A stretch of 9,800 bases of DNA, taken from the NCBI GenBank assembly GCA_028280675.1, contig JANQLI010000348.1, positions 1 through 9,800 of the forward strand, given 5' to 3'. The DNA comes from Alphaproteobacteria bacterium (lineage in GTDB: Bacteria; Pseudomonadota; Alphaproteobacteria; SMXP01). Below are positions 1 to 5,921 of this stretch, one piece after another. The number at the start of each line of letters is the position of its first letter. Position 1 is the first letter of the stretch. The notes under the pieces are model-generated. The model was not told where the DNA came from and ran no database searches. It saw nothing but the letters and a program-made list of their open reading frames with translations. Both the position numbers and the translations under genes were made by a program.

Positions 1-1
1 C

Positions 2-745
2 CGTATCGGGGAAAGTTATTACGGGCCTTTTATTGATGCGCTTGGTGGGGCTTATGCAAACAGGTCTGTGCAATCTGGTGTGGAGCGGTTTACATCTCCG
101 CTTTTTGCCACAAGCCTGCGGCCTGCTTTTTCATGGGATGTCACCGTGATTGACAATGACCACATCAATGCATGGGCGTTGCCGGGCGGAAAGATTGGCA
201 TCAATAAAGGCCTGCTGCGCTATGTTGAAAATGAGCATGAACTGGCCGCGGTGGTGGCCCATGAGATGGGGCATGTGGACCTTAGTCATGCTAAAACGGA
301 AATGAAAAAAGGTGATTTCGTCGATGGCTTCTCTAACATTGCGGGAAAGGCTTTGGTGAGTGAATTGGAAGGCGATGCGGCGACGGCCGCGGCTGTTGGC
401 GGCGGGGTCTTGAAAGGCCCGCTTATGCGGCTTGTGACATCCGGGTATGCGCGCGACTCAGAATATGAGGCGGATGCGCATATCGCAACGGTGTTTGATC
501 GGACGGGACATGATTTGGTGAAAGGCGCGCAAATTTATCAAACGCTTCTCGAAACAATTCCGAAAAAATCGAAAGGGCGAACATCGTTATTCGCCGGGCA
601 CCCCGATACGCAGAAGCGTTATGATCTGATCATGGATGCGGCGCAAGGACGTGGAGGGGGAACACCTGTGTCGCATGGAACTGCGTTCGCGGATTTGAAA
701 AAGCCGTTTCCAACGCGGCGCTACTATCTGCGCAATCAAGATTAA
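2..745 (+). CDS. M48-family zinc metalloprotease, 5'-truncated by window edge
   Basis: The reading frame is open from base 2, so the gene starts before the window. A GTG at 68 is only an internal codon: the 22 codons before it continue M48-like sequence. Numbering from that GTG, the zinc site is HEMGH at residues 65-69 (bases 260-274), and the third ligand is E132 in the ExxAD motif of RDSEYEAD. The preceding segment INAWALPGGKIGINKGLL matches the substrate-edge strand and helix that precede HExxH in M48 proteases of the BepA/LoiP/Oma1 type. The C-terminal part has the usual HPDTQKR motif. Family members are usually exported or membrane-attached and degrade misfolded envelope proteins. The N-terminus, and so any signal peptide, is not visible. 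The family is certain; the exact subfamily is not. Confidence 0.93.
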   Translation, partial: RIGESYYGPFIDALGGAYANRSVQSGVERFTSPLFATSLRPAFSWDVTVIDNDHINAWALPGGKIGINKGLLRYVENEHELAAVVAHEMGHVDLSHAKTEMKKGDFVDGFSNIAGKALVSELEGDAATAAAVGGGVLKGPLMRLVTSGYARDSEYEADAHIATVFDRTGHDLVKGAQIYQTLLETIPKKSKGRTSLFAGHPDTQKRYDLIMDAAQGRGGGTPVSHGTAFADLKKPFPTRRYYLRNQD

Positions 746-757
746 GTGCACGCAGTC

Positions 758-853
758 TTACTGGAAAAGCTGATCTGCATTGGCGCAGATGAGAAGGATC
801 CCATACAGCACAGACCAGGCGACGCAGCGATCCAGAAGGTCAAGAATATGCAT
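758..853 (-). CDS. Possible 31-residue hydrophobic small protein (doubtful)
   Basis: A leftward frame open from 955 to 758 has a possible start at ATG 853, with GGAG nine bases upstream. From there it would encode a 31-residue peptide with one hydrophobic stretch, VAWSVLYGILLICA, long enough to cross a membrane only marginally. Earlier ATGs at 955 and 868 lack a ribosome site. It resembles no family I know and could be a chance ORF. The TGTGA-N6-TCACA site at 1037 would lie upstream of it. Confidence 0.18.
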   Translation of the reverse strand: MHILDLLDRCVAWSVLYGILLICANADQLFQ

Positions 854-1036
854 TGTCTTCGTCTCCATTATCTTGTGGCGGTTGCGATTAAAAGAAAATG
901 TAAAGGCTTGCTGACCCGCACATGATGCTGATGGATGTGAAGAGTGAAAAAGCATGTCCCAACATTGTTTTCGTCCTTTGTGTGTGGTGATCCCGGTGTT
1001 GTTGAGATCACTTTAGGGACGAGCGGTCATTGCCGC

Positions 1037-1052
1037 TGTGATGGCCGTCACA
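1037..1052. promoter_or_regulatory. Candidate CRP/FNR-family operator, TGTGATGGCCGTCACA
   Basis: Both half-sites match the classical CRP pattern TGTGA-N6-TCACA exactly. The site is in non-coding DNA, upstream of the doubtful leftward small ORF and downstream of the MarR gene. No good promoter is visible beside it, so the regulated gene is unclear. Chance occurrence is possible. Confidence 0.35.
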
Positions 1053-1128
1053 TCGGGGGCGGTTTCGCGAAAAACCAATTGTTTCAAGGGATTGGCGAAT
1101 GAAAAGCTTTGAAGGGCGCCAAGCGGCT

Positions 1129-1599
1129 TTACGCGTGCACCATGCGATTCAGCAAGGAAATCAATTGGTTACGTTCTTGCCGATTCAGCGGCTTGGCCAG
1201 TGCATAGACATAATCCTCTGCCGCGGGCATCAGGGAATCATGGATGTTCCGGCCTTTTTCCGTGATCCAGACCTGCTTGATCCGCTGGTCTTTCTCAGAT
1301 TTGCGGCGCTCTACAAGGTTATCCCGCTCCATTTGGTCAATGACCCGGCTCAAGATCGGCTGCTCGGCCCCGCTCAATTCCACTAAGGTGCTGATCTTAC
1401 AGCCGTTATAGCTGCGCAAGATAACCAGGACTTGCCATCGTGGAATGGTCAGGCCCTTATCGCGGATTTGTTCGAGCCACAATTGATTGCTTTGGCTGGT
1501 CAAACGATTCAGCAAATAGGGCAGCAGCAGAATACGATCCAGACCTAAGTCCAGTGTCGGTTCGGGTGTGGCGTCTGCGGCTGGGCGCGGCGTTGACAT
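1129..1599 (-). CDS. MarR-family winged-helix transcriptional regulator
   Basis: A 156-residue protein, the normal length for MarR regulators, which bind palindromic DNA as dimers and usually release it on binding a small ligand or on oxidation. The start at ATG 1599 is chosen because GGAG lies five bases upstream; the frame runs open to 1701 but that would cross the promoter region. The winged-helix core is at about residues 50-118: helix 50-65, recognition helix around EQPILSRVIDQMERDNLVERR (79-99), and the wing SEKDQRIKQVWIT (101-113) with its conserved D/R pair, then TEKG. There is a single cysteine, C67, with no obvious partner for a thiol switch. It is divergent from the DUF169-PCP_red gene, and an 18-bp palindrome lies in the 95-bp gap between them. 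It therefore most likely represses that operon and itself. The ligand is unknown. Confidence 0.92.
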   Translation of the reverse strand: MSTPRPAADATPEPTLDLGLDRILLLPYLLNRLTSQSNQLWLEQIRDKGLTIPRWQVLVILRSYNGCKISTLVELSGAEQPILSRVIDQMERDNLVERRKSEKDQRIKQVWITEKGRNIHDSLMPAAEDYVYALAKPLNRQERNQLISLLNRMVHA

Positions 1600-1620
1600 G
1601 ATGGCTCCGTGCATATCAGA

Positions 1621-1650
1621 TTGCGATTGATATATGTAATTACATATAAT
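1621..1650 (+). promoter_or_regulatory. Promoter of the DUF169-PCP_red operon
   Basis: A consensus -10 box TATAAT (1645-1650) follows TTGCGA (1621-1626, 4 of 6 matches to TTGACA) at 18-bp spacing. An alternative TTGATA at 1627-1632 would be too close (12 bp). Transcription would begin near 1657, leaving a leader of about 38 bases that ends in GGGAG six bases before ATG 1695. The MarR-type palindrome covers the spacer and part of the -10 box. Confidence 0.55.
1631..1648. promoter_or_regulatory. MarR operator, perfect 18-bp palindrome
   Basis: TATATGTAATTACATATA is a perfect inverted repeat with nine-base arms, placed between the divergent marR-like and DUF169 genes. MarR dimers typically bind palindromes of 16-20 bp with AT-rich half-sites. 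It overlaps the rightward -10 box by four bases and lies 31 bp upstream of the regulator's own ATG. Binding should block rightward, and probably also leftward, transcription. The repressor-operator pairing is inferred from position. Confidence 0.75.
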
Positions 1651-1694
1651 ATGTTGACGGCAAAGAAAAGGCATAAAGTGTTTGGGAGAGACAT

Positions 1695-2765
1695 ATGGCA
1701 ACGCTGCAGGATATTTGTGACGCGCTGGAGGGGAAGGTCCGCGGAAAACCGGTGGGCATCAGTTTGTTTTACGACTCTGTGCCCCCCGCGTATGACGCGC
1801 GGCAAGTCGACCCGTGCGCCATTGTGCGTCTCGCGATGGATGATGAAGACTTGGTGCACTTCACCCGCGAAAGCCAAGATTGTCTTGCGGGGGCGTTTAC
1901 TGCCGGTGTGCACGAAGGCACGGAAGAGATCAGAAACGGGCAATACCTTGCGAAGAACATTAGTGCGTATACAGACTTTGGTGCGCAGCGGATAAAGTCC
2001 GGCGATTATATTTTGCCGCAAAATATGGTTGTTGCAATAGGCGCAGGCCCGCTTGATAAAATTCCCGATGATGTCAAGGTCGATTGGCTTGTGGTGGTTT
2101 GTACGCCTTATATGGCGAACTTTATTGGCGGGGCGCGCACCGTGTTGGATGGCACGCCGCCGCGCGGGGCAGCAGGCATTTCATTTTGCAGCGAGCTCTT
2201 TGCCACGCCGTGGCATTATAACAACGTTATTATTACACCTGGTGATATTGGCGGGCGGATGAATAATAAGTTACGTCCGGAAGAAATGTTCGTCATCGTG
2301 CCGATGGAATATGCCGACAGTATGATCAAGATCGTCACGGACGTGCCTGACGCCAAAGCGATTTATGAGCATACGCGGCCGGACCATTCTGACTATTGGA
2401 AAAAGCAAAAAGCCAAAGAAGAGCGTCAGAAGGCCAATCACAAATCAAGGGCGGCGGCTGATCACGTGGCCGGTAAACCGGAAGGATTTCTGGCCAAGGC
2501 CAAAGGCTCTGTCATGCGCGGCGTTACGAAATTGACGGCGAAAGTGGCTGGCACGGGCGCCGATATGGGGGATCTTCCTTTGACCATGCATTGGAATGCG
2601 GAAGCGGAAGAGCTTATTCGCAAAACCCCCAAACCGATTATCGAAATGGCGATTGAAGCAGTGGAGGACTTTGCGCAAGAGAACGGCCATGAGGAAATCA
2701 CCGCCGATGTCATTTATGCCCAGATGGAACAATCGGGCATGGACCCGAAAATTTTGCTCGGCTAA
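1695..2765 (+). CDS. DUF169 protein with C-terminal PCP_red domain
   Basis: A soluble 356-residue protein in two parts. Residues about 15-215 fit the DUF169 (COG2043, ArCR) family, whose function is unknown: GKPVGISLFYD at the start, cysteines C41, C63 (SQDCLAGAFTAG) and C165 (GISFCSELFATPW), then MVVAIGAGPL and DIGGRM. After a Lys/Ala/Glu-rich linker (about 234-290), residues 297-349 form a PCP_red domain, the small helical module at the C-terminus of BchB in dark-operative protochlorophyllide reductase. Its hallmarks are W300 and A304, P312, M318, G331. The start is supported by GGGAG six bases upstream. It is the first gene of the operon facing the MarR gene, and the SDR gene begins three bases after its stop. 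What DUF169 binds is not known, so no reaction is proposed. Domain calls were made by eye: DUF169 likely, PCP_red likely. Confidence 0.85.
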   Translation: MATLQDICDALEGKVRGKPVGISLFYDSVPPAYDARQVDPCAIVRLAMDDEDLVHFTRESQDCLAGAFTAGVHEGTEEIRNGQYLAKNISAYTDFGAQRIKSGDYILPQNMVVAIGAGPLDKIPDDVKVDWLVVVCTPYMANFIGGARTVLDGTPPRGAAGISFCSELFATPWHYNNVIITPGDIGGRMNNKLRPEEMFVIVPMEYADSMIKIVTDVPDAKAIYEHTRPDHSDYWKKQKAKEERQKANHKSRAAADHVAGKPEGFLAKAKGSVMRGVTKLTAKVAGTGADMGDLPLTMHWNAEAEELIRKTPKPIIEMAIEAVEDFAQENGHEEITADVIYAQMEQSGMDPKILLG

Positions 2766-2768
2766 AGG

Positions 2769-3677
2769 ATGACCGCACATACACCGCGTATGGATAACAT
2801 CGATATGGCAGGGAAAGTGTGCGTGGTGACTGGCGCGGCTAGCGGCATGGGGCGCATTGCCGCCCGTGAACTCGCCGTAATGGGGGCGACGTTGATCCTC
2901 TGTGATCGCGAAGTGGAAGAGGGCGCACAGGCTCGCGATGACATCATCGCGCTCTCAGGCAATGCCAAAGTGGACTTCGTGCCTTGCGATATGGGGGACT
3001 TAGATCATGTTCGCCGTTTTGCCGGTCACATTCTCAGCACATATAACCGTGTCGATGTTCTGATAAACAATGCCGGACTCACCGACCCGGAATATAAACT
3101 CACCCCGCAAGGGCAGGAACAGCATTTCGCCATTATGCATCTTGGCCATTACTTGCTGATTCATCTTTTAAAAGAGCGCTTGATGGAAAGTGCCCCAGCA
3201 CGGATTATCCAGATTTCATCGGATGCCCATAAAACGGGACCCGGTTTGGATTTTGATGATCTTGCCTCTAAGACAGTGTGGAAGGGGCGGCGTTATGCAC
3301 ATGGCGCAGCGTTTAAAGCCTATCACCGGGCAAAACTCGCGATGGTGTTGGCGACCTATCACTTGGCTGAGCAGTTCAAAGACACCGGTGTAACGATCAA
3401 CGCGGTCTCGCCCGGTTATTTTATCGCAACGAATATTTATCGGCACATGCGGGGTGTCATGAAACTTGGCACGCAGATTTTTCGCCCCTTTTTCATGGAC
3501 CCGGAACGCTCTGCGCAAACTTACGTGTTTCTCGCAAGTTCTCCTGATGTCGAAGGGATCACAGGAAAATATTGGGAATATTGCAAAGAAAAGGACACAT
3601 CCCCCTTGTCCCATGATCCGGACTTGCGAAAGAAACTCATTGCGGAAACGCACCGTCTTCTTGGCTTGCCGGTATAA
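2769..3677 (+). CDS. Short-chain dehydrogenase/reductase, retinol dehydrogenase-like
   Basis: A 302-residue classical SDR, expected to be a cytosolic NAD(P)-dependent oxidoreductase of a carbonyl/alcohol or C=C substrate. Visible motifs are TGAASGMG (21-28) for the dinucleotide, R47 at the end of strand 2 as in NADP-using relatives, CDMGD (73-77), NNAG (100-103), catalytic S151 in ISSDAH, and Y185/K189 in YHRAK. The C-terminal GKYWEYCKEKDTSP with a final LLGL resembles the retinol dehydrogenase and light-dependent protochlorophyllide reductase (LPOR) branch, which usually ends in GxYW/F and a similar helix. Its start follows the DUF169-PCP_red stop by three bases, which suggests translational coupling; the AAGG beside the ATG is too close to act as a normal ribosome site. 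M8 or M13 could also be the start. The substrate cannot be read from the sequence. Confidence 0.92.
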   Translation: MTAHTPRMDNIDMAGKVCVVTGAASGMGRIAARELAVMGATLILCDREVEEGAQARDDIIALSGNAKVDFVPCDMGDLDHVRRFAGHILSTYNRVDVLINNAGLTDPEYKLTPQGQEQHFAIMHLGHYLLIHLLKERLMESAPARIIQISSDAHKTGPGLDFDDLASKTVWKGRRYAHGAAFKAYHRAKLAMVLATYHLAEQFKDTGVTINAVSPGYFIATNIYRHMRGVMKLGTQIFRPFFMDPERSAQTYVFLASSPDVEGITGKYWEYCKEKDTSPLSHDPDLRKKLIAETHRLLGLPV

Positions 3678-3694
3678 GGGAGGAGCGCACCACT

Positions 3695-4450
3695 ATGACG
3701 ACCGTCTCACGTCTCGCACAAGCAATCCGGTTGCCTTTTGGCACAGCGGTTTGGGTGTTGATGGCGCATCTGCTGACGCTTTTATCACCCCTTGTGCTTT
3801 TGTATGTGGTGCAAAAAGAATGGCTCTATGTCAGCGGGCAAATGGATTTTCCCTTTCTCTTTATCCTTGCCATTATCTTGATGATGGTCAGCAGCGCCTT
3901 TGAGATTGCGCAGAACACCATCGATGAGTGGTTTTTGACCGAAGACTGCGCCAGCGCCAATGGCACATCGTTATGCGACTTTTTGTTTTATGCGTTTTTG
4001 GTCCTGAGTATGGCTTTGATTGTGATCGCATGTGCTGGGTCCCTGTGGTGGGTTCATGTGACGATACTCGCCGGTGTCATCGCCTTTTGTGGTCTCTATC
4101 TCACCGATCATAATCCGTTCCCAGTCCTTGGCATTGTCGGTCTGGCATCGACGCTTGCCCTCTATGTCACTTTTGACAATCCTGCTGTTTTTCTACAGAT
4201 GGTCTGTTCCCAACTGACGCTATACTTCTTTGCGCTCTTACTGACGACGGGCGCGCAATGGCTTCATGGATTGACCACCGGAGCCAATGCTGTCGGTATT
4301 TGCGTGGTGGCATGGGCTGTCAATGACGCGGCCCAAGGACAGGCAGCCAGTTGGCTCTTTGTTGTTGGGGTGGCCCTGGTGACGGGCCTGGCGGCCTTGC
4401 TGCTGCGTCCCCTCTTTTTGAAGGCACAGCCAACATCACCAATTGTCTAA
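3695..4450 (+). CDS. Orphan polytopic membrane protein, about 8 helices
   Basis: A 251-residue, very hydrophobic protein that I cannot place in a known family. Likely membrane helices lie near residues 17-38, 52-70, 94-117, 119-136, 142-160, 164-185, 196-212 and 218-240. The main polar loop, about 71-93, is acidic (FEIAQNTIDEWFLTED), and a second short loop carries TDHNPF (137-142). There is no signal peptide, and no histidine pair inside helices that would suggest haem. GGGAGGAG at 3678-3685 supports the ATG at 3695. It begins 17 bp after the SDR stop and so is the third gene of the MarR-controlled operon. It may be a transporter or a membrane anchor for the system. It shows no C-terminal PCP_red segment. 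Confidence 0.85.
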   Translation: MTTVSRLAQAIRLPFGTAVWVLMAHLLTLLSPLVLLYVVQKEWLYVSGQMDFPFLFILAIILMMVSSAFEIAQNTIDEWFLTEDCASANGTSLCDFLFYAFLVLSMALIVIACAGSLWWVHVTILAGVIAFCGLYLTDHNPFPVLGIVGLASTLALYVTFDNPAVFLQMVCSQLTLYFFALLLTTGAQWLHGLTTGANAVGICVVAWAVNDAAQGQAASWLFVVGVALVTGLAALLLRPLFLKAQPTSPIV

Positions 4451-4722
4451 CCTCTGTTGAAGTCAGAAAATCTTGACGAGTTGCCACGTGTGCCCACCCT
4501 TTGGCCAGGGCCCGGGAAGGGTTGGCGATGCCCGCGATTCTGCGATGTTTTGTCATGACATCAAGTGAGCCGTAGCCGTTAAGACGGATTTAAGGTAGGC
4601 TTGGTCAATGCCGACTACCGTCCTCGTTGGGGATGGAGCGGGTGAACGCGTCGCCCCCGGATGCCGACACTGGGCCGTACTTGGGGTGATCCATACGACA
4701 CGAAAAAAGAGGGTTAGTATCC
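4451..4722. other. 272-bp non-coding gap, likely separate promoter region
   Basis: The gap separates the membrane-protein gene from the small PCP_red gene and is long enough for a promoter and leader. It holds a TTGACG box at 4473-4478 without a matching -10 box, a 10-bp palindrome TGTCATGACA at 4551-4560, and ATGCCGAC twice (4608-4615 and 4671-4678). I found no convincing terminator, no consensus promoter and no riboswitch core. The leftward frames across it lack ribosome sites. Confidence 0.45.
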
Positions 4723-4935
4723 ATGTCGGAAATCGAAAAAGTCAAAGACGAAGTGAAAGCTATTGACGCCGCGCTTGAAATCACAGATGACGCTGCGCAA
4801 GGTTTGGTTGCTGTTCCATCCATGTTCCGTGGCATGGCGCTAAAAGCGATCGTTGGCAAAGCCAAAGAAGAAGGCCTCAGCGTCATCGACAAAGAATTCG
4901 TTGATAAAGTCAACAAAGAACGCATGGGCGGCTAA
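4723..4935 (+). CDS. Free-standing PCP_red-like small protein, 70 residues
   Basis: A small, highly charged, helical protein. Residues 1-16 are a lysine/glutamate-rich helix (MSEIEKVKDEVKAIDA), and residues 17-69 align without gaps to the PCP_red ends of the two neighbouring fusion proteins. It shares A24, P32 (AVPSMFRGMA), M38 and G51, but has I20 where the other two have tryptophan. GAGGG nine bases upstream supports the ATG. Lysine and glutamate are almost all AAA and GAA and glycine is mostly GGC/GGT, which hints at strong expression. The gene has its own non-coding leader and is followed by a 10-bp hairpin, so it may be a single-gene unit. It could act as a free partner or decoy of the fused domains. 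PCP_red membership of this copy is the least certain of the three. Confidence 0.82.
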   Translation: MSEIEKVKDEVKAIDAALEITDDAAQGLVAVPSMFRGMALKAIVGKAKEEGLSVIDKEFVDKVNKERMGG

Positions 4936-4949
4936 GCCCATTTTCAACT

Positions 4950-4984
4950 CTGCGAGTCACGTCACACGTTGATCTGACTCGCAG
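4950..4984 (+). terminator. Hairpin after the small PCP_red gene, no U-tract
   Basis: CTGCGAGTCA (4950-4959) pairs perfectly with TGACTCGCAG (4975-4984) around a 15-base loop, starting 15 bases after the stop codon. The bases that follow, GTGTGTGCG, are not U-rich, so this is not a standard intrinsic terminator. It may stabilise the 3' end of the short mRNA or act with Rho. Confidence 0.4.
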
Positions 4985-5045
4985 GTGTGTGCGTATCGTT
5001 ATGGCGCCATGGGGTGCGATAACATTTTGGGGAAGGTGCAGTTGC

Positions 5046-5094
5046 GCCTTTCGGAGGAGGTTGGGACCCATTGGGCTATGATAGCCCGAAAGGC
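5046..5094 (+). promoter_or_regulatory. Structured leader before the flavin-reductase gene
   Basis: GCCTTTC (5046-5052) pairs with GAAAGGC (5088-5094), and inside it GGGCTA (5073-5078) pairs with TAGCCC (5082-5087), so the two stems stack. The AAAGG that would serve as ribosome site for ATG 5103 is inside the outer stem. A stronger GGAGGAGG (5053-5060) sits about 42 bases too far upstream and is complementary to CTCCT just before the ATG. Either fold would hide the start, so translation may be regulated. This is inferred from base pairing only. Confidence 0.35.
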
Positions 5095-5102
5095 ACACTC
5101 CT

Positions 5103-5921
5103 ATGCATGAGGAAGTGAAGATCCGACCGTTTTGGTACACCGATATGTGGGTGTTTCCAAAACTCATTACTATTATCACCACACTTGATGAAAAGGGCCG
5201 CGTCAACGCCGCGCCCTATTCGCACATTATGCAATATGATGTGATGGCGAAAACACCGCGTATGATGGTGGGCTTTCGTCAAGATTCCCATACGTTCCAA
5301 AATATCCAAGCAACCGGTGAGTTTGTGATCAATTGTCCAAGCGCCGACTATTTGGATGATATGATGGAAACGGCGCGCTTTTGGCCGGAAGGGGTCAATG
5401 AGCTTGAGCACACGCGCTTTACCACTGTGCCATCGAAATATGTCAAACCGCCCACCATTGCGGAATGTCCGCAAGTGATGGAGTGCGATGTCGATCAGAT
5501 TGAAATCCTGCATAAAAGCAGCGGCATCGTGATCGCCAATATCAAAGCGATTCTGATGAAAGAAGGCTTGAAGGATATGCCGCGCAAAGAGCGTTTGCCG
5601 GAGATGAACCTGCCGATTGGTTTGGGCGATGAAAGCCGCCGTCTTTACTATCACACCTATGGCGGTGAGGTTTCCGAGCATGAATTGATGGAGCCGCCGC
5701 AAGGTCTCGCTGGCGGCAAGATCGAATTCACCATGCAATGGGACAATGACGCGCAGAAGCAAATGATGCGGATTCCTGTAGGCGTGCGCGAGATGGTGGT
5801 CAAAAACACCGAAGAATTTGTGCGCAATAAGGGTGCGGATATGGTGACGGGCGCTTTGTTCAAAGAGCTTGCCGAAGAATATGGCATCACGGACGATTTG
5901 CTTGAGCGTTTCGAAGGCTAG
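5103..5921 (+). CDS. Flavin-reductase-like protein with C-terminal PCP_red domain
   Basis: A 272-residue soluble protein. Residues about 17-170 show the FMN-binding split-barrel pattern of the flavin reductase/DIM6-NTAB family: PKLITIITTLDEKGRVNAAPYS (19-40), PRMMVGF, then SHTFQNIQATGEFVINCP (62-79), and later PPTIAECPQVMECDV (116-130). These proteins bind FMN and usually pass electrons from NAD(P)H to flavin or to a partner. After a linker with GDESRRLYYHTYGGEV, residues 210-262 form a PCP_red domain with W213, A217, P225, M231 and G244, the same C-terminal module as in the DUF169 protein. ATG 5103 has only AAAGG ten bases upstream, and that lies in a stem. It lies downstream on the same strand as the small PCP_red gene, but a 167-bp gap with hairpins separates them. 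The electron acceptor is unknown; the PCP_red tail may choose it. Confidence 0.88.
   Translation: MHEEVKIRPFWYTDMWVFPKLITIITTLDEKGRVNAAPYSHIMQYDVMAKTPRMMVGFRQDSHTFQNIQATGEFVINCPSADYLDDMMETARFWPEGVNELEHTRFTTVPSKYVKPPTIAECPQVMECDVDQIEILHKSSGIVIANIKAILMKEGLKDMPRKERLPEMNLPIGLGDESRRLYYHTYGGEVSEHELMEPPQGLAGGKIEFTMQWDNDAQKQMMRIPVGVREMVVKNTEEFVRNKGADMVTGALFKELAEEYGITDDLLERFEG

Larger units (their letters stand above)
746..1128. other. 383-bp gap between the protease and marR-like genes
   Basis: No convincing gene lies here. The gap holds a doubtful small leftward ORF (758-853), an inverted repeat GTGATC/GATCAC with a 13-base loop (987-992 and 1006-1011), a perfect TGTGA-N6-TCACA palindrome (1037-1052) and a 10-bp palindrome TTTCGCGAAA (1063-1072). 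I see no U-tract terminator for either flanking gene. The rightward ORF beginning at 1099 is the antisense of the MarR gene. Confidence 0.6.

Noticed and set aside
1099..1386. Rightward 95-codon ORF
   Set aside because: It lies opposite the C-terminal half of the MarR gene, has no ribosome site, and its protein resembles nothing.
4451..4722. Cobalamin riboswitch, suggested by the nearby corrinoid-type protein
   Set aside because: There is no B12-box sequence and no recognisable core; the gap also faces the wrong operon, far from the MtrA-like gene.
5001..5010. ATGGCGCCAT palindrome as an operator
   Set aside because: It is only 10 bp, with no promoter boxes around it; chance is a sufficient explanation. 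The same applies to TGTCATGACA at 4551-4560.
1695..5921. Bacteriochlorophyll synthesis cluster
   Set aside because: Only the small C-terminal module resembles BchB. The nitrogenase-like catalytic part of BchB and all of BchN, BchL and other bch genes are absent.
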